From positions 100,496,200-100,560,199 of the forward strand of contig CM055092.1 in the NCBI GenBank assembly GCA_029204225.1: DNA of 64,000 bases. Reading direction: 5' to 3'. The notes beneath the pieces were generated by a model, which worked only from the letters and a program-made list of their open reading frames with translations, made no database searches and was not told where the DNA came from. Of this stretch, positions 36,300-47,400 are shown one piece after another. The DNA comes from Diphasiastrum complanatum (taxonomy: Eukaryota; Streptophyta; Lycopodiopsida; Lycopodiales; Lycopodiaceae). Positions within the stretch are counted from its first letter, which is position 1. Every line of letters starts with the position of its first letter. Made by a program: the position numbers and the translations under genes.

Positions 36300-36900
36300 T
36301 TGAAGTATTGTTACAGTTAAATCTTGCCTGTTGAAGGGCAATCCTCAACCTTAGTCTTTCCCTTGTCATTACACTTCTCATTTGAAAGTTGTGTGACTGT
36401 GCTTTTTCTCGAATCTTGTGTTGAACTACCTTCTACTCGTTCTGTTCCCATAGGTCCCTTTTGTAATTCATCACTATGCATTGATTGCGACAAGAGTTCT
36501 AAAAGAACCTGCCGGACTTCCTCGGTTGCCAATTTCTTGACTTCCTCAAAAATCAGTGGCTTGATAGATTCTACTAGCTCTATCTTCTTTGATGGTGTTA
36601 CGTGTTTGGGACTTTTGTTAGATTGTCTTATTTCTCACTCATTTCATAATTTGGTGTCACTAGGATTTTTATTTTATAGTGCGTTCTATTGAGAGGTAGA
36701 AGAGTCATCACAGGTGCATGTTGGTCTATACAGGCCAAATGCCTCCTTGCTAATTGTGGATTGCGCAACGGACAATCTCGGCATGGATGGTTAACTCCAC
36801 ATTGTGAACAAATGTTGATGGATCCCCTCGATGTGGACATTCAGCACGACGGTGTTTTCCTCCACATCCATAGCACCTAACTGAGTGTAGTCTGTCATCG
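36300..36900 (-). pseudogene. Gag remnant with two CCHC zinc knuckles
   Basis: Minus-strand frames contain CYGCGGKHRRAECP and, 1 nt out of frame, CSQCGVNHPCRDCP. Both are C-x2-C-x3-H-x4-C knuckles of retroelement nucleocapsid proteins. The second continues as LRNPQLARRHLACIDQHAPV. A frameshift between them breaks the ORF. The region to 36300 is acidic and Ser/Thr-rich with stops. Confidence 0.6.
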
Positions 36901-36904
36901 CATT

Positions 36905-37085
36905 TGAGTTTTTTGTTTTTGTTTTTTTTTCAATTTTTTTTTACGATTTTTTTTATTCTTTTTACGATTTTTTTTTTTACAGTTTTTTTTTTACGATTTA
37001 AAAAAAAATTACAGTCTTTTTTTGAAAGGTCTTTCTTTTTTATTCTTATTTTTACGGTTTTTTTTTTCTTTTTAATTTTTAATTT
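36905..37085. repeat. Poly(T)-rich low-complexity tract
   Basis: Long T runs with ACGATT words. The Phe-rich + frame and Lys-rich - frame across it are artefacts. Confidence 0.9.
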
Positions 37086-37100
37086 TTTAGTTTTTAAAGA

Positions 37101-37395
37101 GAATAGAACCATCGTAGTTGTGGGAGGAGGCTATATGAAAGATACACTCACTCACCAGCGAGGTTTAGGTTCTTTTTCAATTTTTAGTTTTTTTTTAAGG
37201 AATAGAACCGTCGCAGTCGTGGGAAGAGGCTATCTAAAAGATAAAGTCTCTCACCAATGAGACTTAGGTGCTTTTCCAATTTTAGCTTTTTAAGGGAATA
37301 GAACCGTTGTAGTCATGGGAAGAGGCTATCTGAAAGATAGAGTTGCTCACCAACGAGGCTAGGTTCTTTTCCAATTTTTAGTTTTTATTTTTTTT
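37101..37395. repeat. About 97-bp tandem repeat, three units
   Basis: Units start GAATAGAACC at 37101, 37200 and 37296. Each has GTCGTGGGA-GAGGCTAT, AAAGATA and CTCACCAA-GAGGC, followed by TTCTTTTCCAATTTTTAG. They lie in the leader between primer site and gag of the minus-strand element. A second, more diverged pair (about 37408 and 37530) shares ACTGGGAA, CTCTCG and GAAGGCTCT-GAAGGTTACTT. Confidence 0.8.
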
Positions 37396-37970
37396 TGGTG
37401 TTAAACTGGGAAGTACCTCTCGCAGAGTGAGATTGAACTTTAGAAGGCTCTGTGAAGGTTACTTAGTAGCATTTTTTTTATTTTTAAACTTTTTTTTTGG
37501 ATTTTTTTTGGCTATTTTGGCAAAATGACTGGGAACTAACTCTCGTAGAAATTTATGTGTCCTTGTCTCAATGAGATGGAACTTCAGAAGGCTCTACGAA
37601 GGTTACTTCAATCTGAATAAAAAGTTATTTGATTTTATATGTTTTCCCCGTCTTTTTTTCCTGCCAAAAACAAATTTTTCATGTTTTTTTGAATTTTTAT
37701 AGGTTTTTTTTTTTTATGGAAGCACATACATACAAGCAAAAAATCATGGAAAAAATGCAAAATTAACCCCTCGACCAAACTAAACTACCCCCAAAAATCC
37801 AATTTTTGGTGAAAAAATGGTGAGAGAGAGAGAGAGAAAGAGAATGGGGCAAAAGTGCTATGCGGCGAGACGAGTGTGTGGCACTCCCCGGCAACGGCGC
37901 CACTATTGTGTCGTCAATGTAGCATAAGTCTCAACGCTAGGAGCGTCAACCCCGCCTTCACCTGCATAAC

Positions 37971-37972
<2 letters not shown>

Positions 37973-38059
<87 letters not shown>

Positions 38060-38211
38060 TTCCAAGTAGCGAGAGGTTTGGGAGGCCCGAGCACCTTCCC
38101 CAAACTATTCGGTTGCTACTTAGAGAGAGTAGAGAAGAGAGAGAGGGAATTCCTAGGTTGAGAAAGGCTTTGGAGGCTCGAGCACCTTCCCAAAGCTATT
38201 CGGTCCCAACC

Positions 38212-38291
<80 letters not shown>
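37973..38291. repeat. (GA)n tracts inside the LTR
   Basis: Two long GA tracts (37973-38057 and 38214-38291) and a short one separate three hairpin modules. Confidence 0.95.
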
Positions 38292-38292
<1 letters not shown>

Positions 38293-38355
38293 CCTTGGTC
38301 GGAAAGGCTTTGGGGGCTCGAGCACCTACCCAAAGCTATTCGATCCTAACCAAGG
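38064..38355. other. Three hairpin modules with differing complementary arms
   Basis: Modules at 38064-38121, 38153-38214 and 38293-38355 share a core (GGCTCGAGCACCT...CTATTCGGTC). Outer arms are AAGTAGC/GCTACTT, CTAGGTTG/CAACCTAG and CCTTGGT/ACCAAGG. Inner arms are GTTTGGG/CCCAAAC in the first and CTTTGG(G)/CCCAAAG in the others. The arms pair within each module although their sequence differs between modules. Confidence 0.8.
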
Positions 38356-38876
38356 ATAGAGAAAGAAAGAGAGGGAGCTTGAATGAAATGACAAAGCTTT
38401 ATTAAAAATAGAATTGAGATACAATACAAAGGAAATGGCTCCATTTTGTAGATTCTCAGGGTGAGTCTCCTTCACTACGATTGGCCACTTTAGTGGGCAA
38501 GGATTCTAATCCAAGCCTTTCAAAGAAACACAACTTAAATCTAATGGTTTTAAGAAAGCACAAGACAAGTCACATGAATCATGTGAGTCTTACTTTGTGC
38601 AACTTAGATTCCTTATTTTTCAACTTGACTTTGTGAACTTGGGCCTCAAACTCATTTATTTACACCTAGGGCCCAAGTCTTTATGGAACAACTTAGAACA
38701 ACTACCAATGTGCTCATCGGGTTGGGCTTACACACGCAGGATGCCAGTGCCCTCGCGCTTATTATTTTAACTGTACAATGTACTATGGCAGGGCCCACTA
38801 GATAAGGCTTGGCCAACAATATTGTAAGTGGTGGGACCCACTTGTTTATTTATGTACAAGAAATACCCACAACACA

Positions 38877-39500
38877 CTACCGTGCGGATTGCTTCAAACC
38901 ATAGATGCTCTTGTGCATTCGGCAGACATAGGTGGCAAGTGTCGTGCAAATGTAACTGGGAGATTGGTCCATGTAGACTTCTTCGTCTAATTCTCCATGT
39001 AAGAATGCAGTTTTCTCATCCACCATGTAGATCCTGAGGTCATAAGCGACTGCATATGCAAACAGTAAACATAGAAACACATGCTTGACTACTAGAGAGG
39101 GTCTCAGTGTAATCGATACCGTACTTTTGAGAGAAACCCTTTGCTACAAGTATGGCCTTGTATCTAGACACATTTCATTTTGGTCCGTAATTCAATTTGT
39201 ATACCCATTTGCATTACACAGTTTTTCGCTTATCTGGTACTAGTTGCAGCGTCCATACCTCATTCTTTTTCATGGATTCGATCTCCTCGTTCATGGCTTG
39301 CACCCATTTGTCCTTGTTTGGACTGTCGATGGCTTTCTCATAGGTTTGCGATTCGCCACTGAATCCATAAAAGTTTGCAGATGTCGAAGTCGAGCTGCCT
39401 AGCTGGTGCTCTTCGTTCTCTTGTTGAACTCTTAGGAGATTCTTTTGGTACTGCAATGTCTTTGCCTTTGTCTCTTCGGCTAGGTGAGGAATCATTGCGG
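38877..39500 (-). pseudogene. Copia RT N-terminal part, truncated
   Basis: Minus-strand frames give EKAIDSPNKDKWVQAMNEEI, ESMKKNEVWTL, then (39080-38877) YMVDEKTAFLHGELDEEVYM and CRMHKSIYGLKQSAR, which stops at the gypsy LTR edge. The catalytic YVDD and RNase H parts are absent. Confidence 0.85.
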
Positions 39501-39529
39501 TTTATTGGCGTTCTAGTTGTAGGCGGTCC

Positions 39530-40650
39530 TTTCTTCGTTAGACAGAATTATCATTGGCCATTGTTCTGGTTTCATCGAACTTGACATCTATGACAGTCTT
39601 CACTTGGTTGGTCTCTAGCATGTAGATCCTGTAGTCTGATGAATGATTGTCAAATCTAACGAGGTATCCTTGTTTGACTTTCTCATCGAGTTTCTTTCGA
39701 AGCTTATCTGGGATGCGTGCATAAGCGACATAGCCAAAGATCCGAACGTGCATCAGATTGAGCTTTCTTCCCCACCATAGTTCATGAGGTGTCGTGTGAG
39801 GAACACCAGATTTGCCGATCTTGTTCTGGATGTAGCGGCCGTAGCTACTGCTTCACTCCATAGCACTCTTGGTGCTTTTGAATAGGCCATCGTACATCTT
39901 GCGGCTTCCATGAGAGTCCTATTTTTCATTTCAACAACACCGTTGTATTGCGATGTGTAGGAAGCAGTCTTTGTATAAAGGATTCCACGACTGTTGTAGA
40001 AATCAGCAAAGCGATTCGAGATGTATTCTCCGCCACGATCAGTTCTGATATGTCTGACTTTGTTTCCTGTTCACTTTTCTGCCCAATTCATGTATTCTAT
40101 GAACTTGTCGATTGCTTTCGATTTGTTATGTATGAAGTAGACTGTTGCGAACTTGCTATAGTCGTCAATGAAGGTGATATAGTACTTCAAGCCTCCTACA
40201 TAGATCACGTCGAAGGTTCCGCAGATGTCCGCAGACATCGAAGGGCATTCAGGACATCTTTCCCTTCATGCACGCATCACAGAATGTCGAGTTGCTTGTG
40301 CTCATAATGCTTACTCATGTGATTTCTCCATGCTGGCTTGCCTGATACAAAGCCATTGGGTTCATGTGGCATAGTCTCATGTGCCATAGAACGTCTGTAG
40401 ATTCATGGACATGATGTGCTTGATCTGTCGGTAGGCACATCTTCAGATGATACAAGTTGTCTTTTCGTCTTCCTTGGGTAACGAGTGTAGTGGTGTCGGC
40501 GTCAACGACGTTGCATGTTTCGTTGAAAAACATCACGCGCATTCCTACGTCTGCTATTCTTGCAAGTGAGAGCAAGTCCTGCTGCAACGTATGTATGAAC
40601 AGAACGTCGTCCAATCCTTGGTCCTTGTCGTTCGTGTTGAGCTATAGCGA
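39530..40650 (-). pseudogene. Copia integrase and pre-integrase domain
   Basis: Frames include LWHMRLCHMNPMALYQASQH (HHCC zinc region, 40614-40315), a degraded catalytic core (40310-39760) and MHVRIFGYVAYARIPDKLRK with GYLVRFDNHSSDYRIY (39753-39538). Multiple frameshifts break the catalytic core. Confidence 0.82.
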
Positions 40651-40679
40651 ACCAGTGCCATTCACTTGGTGTCTTGATC

Positions 40680-41510
40680 CGTCTCCAAGAACTATGTATC
40701 TAGATGGAAATGTGCTGCGAAAGTCAGTAATGATGCATCTGAATGTAACAAAGTGAGAGGTTGTTCCTGAATCGAGGATGACCTCTTGTGTGTCATAGAT
40801 GTTGAGGTTGCACATAGGTAGGCTATCGCATTATCATGGTTCATCCTTTCTTCGCCCACTTTGGAGCTTTCGAATTGTTCCATGTAAGACGAACTGTTGT
40901 GGTTCTCCCGTTTGCCTTGAGGTTGTTTGTTCTTCAGATTCTGGTAGCAGTCCATAACTACATGACTTTTCTTGTGGCAATGGATACATTCAATCTTCGA
41001 GTTCAGCCAACACGTTTCGATTGTGTGGCTTTCTCGCTTACATCTCACGCATATTTTCTTTTCGCCATCTTGCTATCTTGGCTTGCCTTTGTTCTTCCAT
41101 TTGCCTTTGGCGACTGTCTCCGTCTGTTGATCTCGATTTTGTTTTTGGTCTGACTCCCTCTTAGGTTTGAACGGTTTCTTCGGTCTCTCCTTAGTGCTAT
41201 AGAGAGCATGATCAAAGGTGTCTTTGTAATCAAGGTGCTCATGGACTTCAACTTCATCTCGAATATTGATTATCACTTTTTTGAGAGTCATCTGTGGATC
41301 TTTGGCTAGCAATGTTCGGGTAGTCTGATAAAGCTTGTAGCAAGTAGGTGAGTTGCTTCTCTACTGAGATTGCATTGTCTGCTCCGACGTTGTGTAACGA
41401 AAAGAATAGATCTTTCATCTTTCTGATAAAGGATGTGAGGTCTTTGACATCCCATCGTAGGTTGGTCAATTGGTCTTCGAGAAATTGTTAGCAGATTTGA
41501 CACAGAATCT
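40680..41510 (-). pseudogene. Copia gag with two zinc knuckles, and protease trace
   Basis: From the right: WDVKDLTSFIRKMKDLFFSL and QLTYLLQALSDYPN (gag helices), then CKRESHTIETC and CIHCHKKSHVVMDC, two C-x2-C-x4-H-x4-C knuckles, then an ILDSGTTSHF-like protease trace near 40760. The stretch belongs to the same polyprotein as the integrase to its left. Confidence 0.78.
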
Positions 41511-41828
41511 GCTTCACAACGGGCTCAGTCATAGATGGCTTCTTATCCGATCTGTCTGCAGTACAATGGTAGTGTGTCCCACCTATCAATATGGCACACC
41601 TACGACCTGATTTGATCCTTTACTGGCAATGGTAGCTCATCTTAGTTCTATGATCTATCATGACTCGTTCATCTATGCTCTACAGACTGTTTCAGAATTT
41701 TTTTTTATTGTTTACAGTCTGTAGATTTTTACTAATCTAATCTACGCAAGAAACAGAGAACCTGATTGAATCTAATCCTACTGGAATCACAAATCAACAA
41801 CACAACATCTAAACTAAAATCACAGATC

Positions 41829-42130
41829 CTACAAAGTGCTTATTATAATTGTCACTCAACAATTGTAATAAGAACTCCTCAGGGAGCCAAAGACATGGAA
41901 GTATCTGAACTGAGTGGAATGATGGATCAGCCTCCAAACCCTGCACATCTACCCGATGCTAATCACAAATCAAATGGAAATTCTACAAAGTGCTTATTAC
42001 AATTGTCACTCAACAGTTGTAATAAGAACTCCTCAGGGAGCCAAGGATAGAAAAGCATCTAAACTGTGTGGAATGGTGGATCAGCCTCCAAGCCCTACAC
42101 ATCTATTTGATACTAATTCCAACCAAATCT
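41829..42130. repeat. 154-bp tandem duplication with internal hairpin
   Basis: Units start CTACAAAGTGCTTATTA at 41829 and 41983. Each has a 14-bp stem CTTATTA(C/T)AATTGT, loop CACTCA, and ACA(A/G)TTGTAATAAG. Each unit has one G-T pair, at a different position. Confidence 0.85.
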
Positions 42131-42279
42131 TAAAAGAAGAATCACGCCCAAACTAAATGTATGAAGATGGAGCATGGAAGGGAATGCAGGTTGAAGGATC
42201 TTCATTAAACATTTCAGCAGCATTACAATACACAACACATGCTATGGATCTCGTGGATGAGGCTCCTATTTGTGCACAC

Positions 42280-42375
42280 AAAGAGTGAACCCCATTCTAT
42301 AACATTTTGAGCTCCACCTCTTGACTAGTGGGTGAACCCCATTCTAGAATCTTTTGGGTTCCACCTCTTACACAT
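42280..42375. repeat. 47-bp direct repeat pair
   Basis: GTGAACCCCATTCTA...CCACCTCTT occurs at 42285 and 42332. It is probably part of an LTR. The rest of 42130-43150 shows nothing assignable. Confidence 0.7.
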
Positions 42376-43169
42376 TATTAGGAGGCCTCTTTATTAAAAA
42401 TACAACACAAGTTGAGAAAGCCTAAATTGCTAGCTCCCACATGGTTTTCCATCTTTTGGGAAATTACCATTGGGTCCATAGTATATGCACTTAGCGTATC
42501 ACTAGCAATTCTCGTGCTCTCAGACTCGGCTCTCAATGTCATCTCCACTGAAAACTCTTTTTGGGTGATGAGACACTGCATCGACACATCAGGGGTGTGG
42601 CATCAGCTAACAGAAGCATTATCTGACTGCGTGATTTTGTCTGGAACTTGGTGAGTAATACATTTAACATCTCTCTTGCATTAGAGAGTGTCGCGAGGTC
42701 AAGCATTAGGCTATCTTCGATGGAGGAGGATAAGACGACTACTGCCTTGTCGTTTATTTCTCTCCACTCTCGTAGCTCTCTACTAGCTATGGAATCCGAT
42801 TCTCAAGTGTTTTCAAATTTCATGATACTAGCAGGGGAGTTAAAAAGGGTATTTAAGCTTCATGAATTAGAAGGCCCTGGCTTTGTTTCCTAATCAGATA
42901 TATTTTCATTACAATATGTCGCATCTCTATATCCAACTTCTCATGGCAATTTGTTGCAAGACATCAAACAATATCCAATTGAAGCTTAACCTTTCAAGGA
43001 TTTTATATCACTTGGTTGGTGAATGCAGAAGGATGTTTCACTTTGACATATTTTAACTGGTACAATCTTATATCCCCTCCTTCCTTTCTAAGATTGGATC
43101 CTATATGGAGTGTGAATGATGCAAACGATCAATGGACAAAAAAAAAATGGGTTGTCAACATGGGATGGA

Positions 43170-44326
43170 GGCATGTTGGTGCATGGTCAGCTTCACTATT
43201 CATTTAGAGGTCACGAGGGGAGAGTGTATGGTGGTTAGGGCACCTTTCCATGTTCATCCCCTCACCCGTGAAGAAACTAATGTTTCTAGCCACAAAGCTT
43301 TGATGGCTTTCGAGTTCATGTCTGCAAAAATGCACGACAAGGACCAATAGGTCTTTGTATCTGCAAAAATACAAAGGAATTGCCCACAGGCAGAAACCGC
43401 CCTAGACAATAACCGCCTACATAACAGTTTCGACGAAGGCCAAAATTCCAAGACACGCAAGTTAAACGAATGAAGACTCGAAGACAAAGATCCGAAGCTC
43501 GAAGACCAAAGGACCTCGAAGGGGAAGCCGAAGGCCAAAGGAAGACACGAAACCACGAAGCTCGAAACACCCGAAGACAGAAAGACAACGGATCTTCACG
43601 CTCCAAGTACAAAGGAGATCAAGCCAAGTACCAGGAGGAGTACCACCTCCATGGACAATGGCAACGACAAACTGAGTGTCGTTAGAACGTGCTTAACCAG
43701 CTGTTCTTGTAATCAGTGATTAAACTAAACCATCTATCTCAATCCATATATAAACAGGACAAACACGAGAGAATCTGTTGAACATCAAATTGGTTGAACA
43801 TCAATGTGAGTTAGGCATAGAACTGCCAGCCGATGTCCAAGAGTCAATACTAAGTGAGACTGTCTGACATAGTTCGTGAGAGACATAGTATCTCTTGCAC
43901 CGACGCATTGGGTGGGTTTGTCACACAACGCTCTAGAAAAGATCATTGATAATACATTAGCTGTTATTCATATGCTTGTCTTTATCTTAAATGATATCAA
44001 ATGTTTTGATGTTTAATCGTTGTCTGTACATCTTCAGTTGTTTATTCTTATTTTGCACACTAACTCATCCTTGTTGAATTCTTAAACTAACTTAATAACG
44101 TAGGTCAGCAGTGTATGTCTACACTCTGGAAAAATGTAGATCTGATCTAGCAAGCAGTAGCCGCCAGTCTGAATCGAATTCTATCCGAATCCATTGAAGA
44201 GAAGAAAGTGCGAGTGCGACTCCCTTTCGGTTTCGTTTCGTGCATCCAATTTCTCTCAATAGTGGTATCAGAGCTGCTCACGAGACGAAGTCGATCCGAT
44301 TCACTTCTCAGCAGTGGTATCAGAGC
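43170..44326 (+). mobile_element. Copia 5' LTR end and duplicated primer site
   Basis: TGGTATCAGAGC occurs at 44263-44274 and again at 44315-44326 on the + strand, just before a gag start. The sequence before it (CGAA-rich 43400-43640, promoter-like stretch to 44260) is likely the 5' LTR; its left edge is uncertain. Confidence 0.55.
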
Positions 44327-44469
44327 CGATAACAGCTTCAAAGCTGATTGAAGCTTATTACAACAAAAGCCAATCAGAGCCTATCAGTTCTCTGAAGGCT
44401 ATCAGATCCAAGATATCATACATTTAGAACAAGGAGCCAAAAACAAGCTGAAAAACATAGTTCACAATA

Positions 44470-44646
44470 ATGGCATCTATAAGCAGCACACAATCGAAGA
44501 TCTGCACCATCCTCGACTTATCCGGGTCTAACTTCATAGCATGGAAGGTAAAGACCTCTCTCATCTTGAAGGGAGAAAACTTATGGCCCTGGGTGGACGA
44601 CACCGAATATGCATGGCCCATACCTAAAAGGGAAGCAAGATTGTGA
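44470..44646 (+). pseudogene. Copia gag N-terminal fragment
   Basis: ATG at 44470 opens 58 codons: MASISSTQSKICTILDLSGS, NFIAWKVKTSLILKGENLWP, then a stop at 44644. The L-GSNF--WK-K---IL-G--LW pattern is the N-terminal gag block of Ty1/copia. The rest of the element is missing. The following 44650-45500 shows no gene. Confidence 0.75.
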
Positions 44647-45829
44647 GAAGTTTTTGCATTCCCACTATAATAGGCAAAATTTACTGATTATAATCAAGTA
44701 CATGACATTGGCCTATCAATTTAAAGGAGATGACATAAAAATATAGTTTAGAGTCTAGAGAATTTTCCTAGTAATAATTCCATGGCTTCTATACTAAGAT
44801 CCAAAATTCTAAATCTTTCCAACTATAGTGAGCAAACTTTCCAAGAAACCGGACAAAGTTTATTATGCAATAAAAGCTAGCAATTAATGAATAATTATGA
44901 GCATATTCAACTTTCTTTCCAAATGAACAAGAAGATTGATAAAGCATCGTAAGGGAGACATTCTATCAAAGGAAGAGAGTAACCATTCTCTCATAAAGCA
45001 AGCTTGGAAAAATCATGCTATATCAGCCATTTTCATTCTGTGCTTACTTGTGGTGCGTAGGCCAAAAGGTACTCCCAAATGGCAAAACAATTGACCATGC
45101 TAGGTAATAGAAATACCACAATGAGTTAGCCAATACGAGATGTCGTCATTGATCAAGAGAGAGAATTTTTCCAAGCTAACTTTAGCTCATGTCGCTTCAT
45201 AATAATCTTGCATAGTCTTTAGAAATGCTAAAATTACAGGTGATTATTTGGAATAAAGAAATGAATTCCATTCAGCTCAAAAAGCCTAGAGGGAAACTCA
45301 TATGGATTCATTTAAACAAATTCAGCAATGACGCGTTTCTTAGCTATAGCCTATGTCCCATGCAATTCCTTCCTTTGATGCAAAGCATTTGTGGTGGCTC
45401 TCCCTTACATCCAATAATAGCACCAATACATAACATTACTTCGTTTTTAAGGGGGCGTTTGAACCCAGGATTTAAGAACTTTGGATGCCAAGCTAACCAA
45501 ATCAATTAACCCTGTTTTTGTGTAATTTTATGTTCCGGGCTCCGGGTCGCTGTTGCTCTTCACATGATCTTTAACAGGAAACCGTTCTCTCCAGGTGAGG
45601 GTTCCAACAATTTCTTCTCTCTGGGTTTTTGGTCTCCATGGGTCCCGGCCTTTGCTCTACGTCATTCGTGGGGCTGGGCAGCTCATGTGAAGAGGCCCTA
45701 AGCAACTCTCAAGGCTCACACCCTCCAAGATGTGGATCCAGGCTTGGCCCCACACTTTGAGGTTGCACTTAAATCTGTGAAGACATGTCCTTACTTCAAT
45801 TGCGTTTCTGAAAAAGAAGAAAAAAAATG

Positions 45830-46259
45830 ACTGTTATCACCTTCCCTCCTCTCACTTTTCAAATCCCAGACGCCAGAAGAGAACGAGAAAGAGAAAGAGA
45901 GACAGCGAGCGAGAGAGAGAAGAGCGAGCCTATAGTACAGAGATTGGTAATACTCAGAGGCAAAGCTGGTTTTGCCAGTGAGTGACATCAGTTGTGACAG
46001 GAAGAAAGAAAGAAAGAAAGAAAGCAAGCAAGCAGGCAAGCAAGAAAGACAGAAGATAGAAACAATTGATTGTGCTCTTCTCTGCACGATAATTCCTATT
46101 CATCCGAAGAGCAGAAGAAGCACAGGAAAGTATTGGCATTGCAGAGAGAACCTACTCCATTTACTGCATTATGTGGCAAAACTTGCAGGCTACACAATTC
46201 GCTGCTATACATAAATGAATCAGCCCAACCCATAAACGGCGCTTTTCTCAATTTCTGAG
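45830..46259 (+). promoter_or_regulatory. Probable promoter/5' UTR of KIN-10A
   Basis: The 400 bp before the kinesin ATG hold a pyrimidine patch (CACCTTCCCTCCTCTCAC), a GA-rich stretch (45870-45925) and GAAA/GCAA repeats (46001-46050). No clear TATA box is visible. An in-frame stop (TAA at 46233) limits N-terminal extension unless an upstream intron exists. Confidence 0.4.
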
Positions 46260-46781
46260 ATGGGTTGTGGGCATCATCCAGTGGAAGTAGTGGGGCGCGT
46301 TCGAGGGCAGCCCGATATAAGAGATGAGCCATCGGCCGTGCAAGTGCAGCCCAGTGGGCAGCTGCGTGTACGGACGGATCAGGGCTGCCGAGACTTCGTG
46401 TTGGACGGCGTTTCCATTGGTCAAACCGAAAATCTGCAAGCATTTTACACCAAGTACGTGAAGGCGCGGGTGGATGACATCAAGGGCGGGGCCAAATGTA
46501 CGGTAATGATGTACGGACCAACAGGGTCAGGCAAAAGTCACACCATGTTTGGATCCACACAAGAGCCTGGTGTTGCTTATCTGGCTCTGCAACAGCTCTT
46601 GATAAATAAGCCTGTCAGCCCTTGCCCTGATCCGCTCACCCTTTCTCCTGGGACTGGACCTGGTTCCATGGTAAAGGCTACCGTGCTGGAAATCTACAAC
46701 GAGGAGATATTTGATCTATTGGCAAGCAATTCAGTGGCTAGTCCCGGACCCAGATCCCTAAGAGCAACAAGCCTTGGTCGT
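46260..46781 (+). CDS. KIN10A: Kinesin KIN-10A-like motor, first exon
   Basis: The exon encodes the N-terminal part of a microtubule motor. From ATG 46260 it reads MGCGHHPVEVVGRVRGQPD (first motor strand), RDFVLDGVSIGQTENLQAFY, CTVMMYGPTGSGKSHTMFG with the ATP-binding P-loop GPTGSGKS at residues 86-93, and VKATVLEIYNEEIFDLL. Arabidopsis KIN-10A (PAKRP2) has the same order, with HPVEVIGRIRD, YRDFTLDGVSF and MMYGPTGAGKSHTMFG; PAKRP2 is linked to the phragmoplast and vesicle transport in cell division. Codon 174 (Arg) is followed by GTAAGATTT, a phase-0 donor. It lacks the longer N-terminal extension of the Arabidopsis protein. Switch I/II exons (SSRSH, DMAGSE) are not found downstream, so the next intron exceeds 17 kb or the gene is cut. 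Confidence 0.88.
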
Positions 46782-47400
46782 GTAAGATTTATTATTCTTT
46801 GGTAGCTCTTTTTGGTTTTGTAAGTGTTCAATTAATTACATTGCACGTCAACCATTTTGGAAGTTTAGAGTGAAGATACTCGATTCGAAAGTAAAGATAG
46901 AATAGAGTAGAGCATATTAGAATGTATTTATGGTCATTTACCAAGATCAACAATGTATAAAGCCCTAGAAACCTGACATTCTGAATGCAGTACAGATTGT
47001 GGAAAAACTCTTCACAGAACATTATTTTTGTAACTATTTAAACCAAAGAAAAAGAAAAATTTGAATTTTTTAATATTGTTTCCCCTCCCGACATATGAAA
47101 CGAAAAGCACCTTAGAAAAATCCAAAACAGGTATCTATGTACGGAGCTGATTACAGGAACATGATGCTCAGTATAAATTTGTATACAAATAAGTTTGACT
47201 AATATTAAATCTATGTTATGCAGTTAGAAGACTCACATAAATTGCCTTTTTCTATTTATGAGTGTCAATTAAAATGTCCAAGCATGTCTAGAACCTCTTG
47301 GAAAAGAAAGCTGCAAAGAAGCTGTAATTGCGGTAACTTGCTATAAATGAAACTTAGATGAAACGGAGAATATTGACTTTATTGTTCTTGAATGCAAGTA
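46782..47400. other. Start of KIN-10A intron 1, no feature seen
   Basis: AT-rich sequence following the donor; nothing assignable. Confidence 0.5.

Larger units (their letters stand above)
35711..38876 (-). mobile_element. Degenerate gypsy-like LTR element primed by tRNA-Asp
   Basis: The right LTR is about 37907-38876 and the left LTR survives only as about 45 bp (35711-35755); both share GTGGGACCCACTTGTTTATT and CCCACAACAC. TCCCCGGCAACGGCGCCA (37885-37902) equals the 3' end of plant tRNA-Asp, so on the minus strand it is the primer site. Between them lie a gag remnant with zinc knuckles, poly(T) and a repeated leader. No pol domains remain. Confidence 0.65.

Noticed and set aside
36904-37260. 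Phe-rich 119-codon ORF resembling a membrane protein
   Set aside because: Produced by poly(T) tracts.
37885-37902. Sequence identical to a tRNA-Asp 3' end
   Set aside because: No complete cloverleaf surrounds it; the position next to an LTR marks a primer-binding site.
45225-45509. 94-codon ORF upstream of KIN-10A
   Set aside because: No recognisable domain and no evidence of expression; similar lengths occur by chance here.
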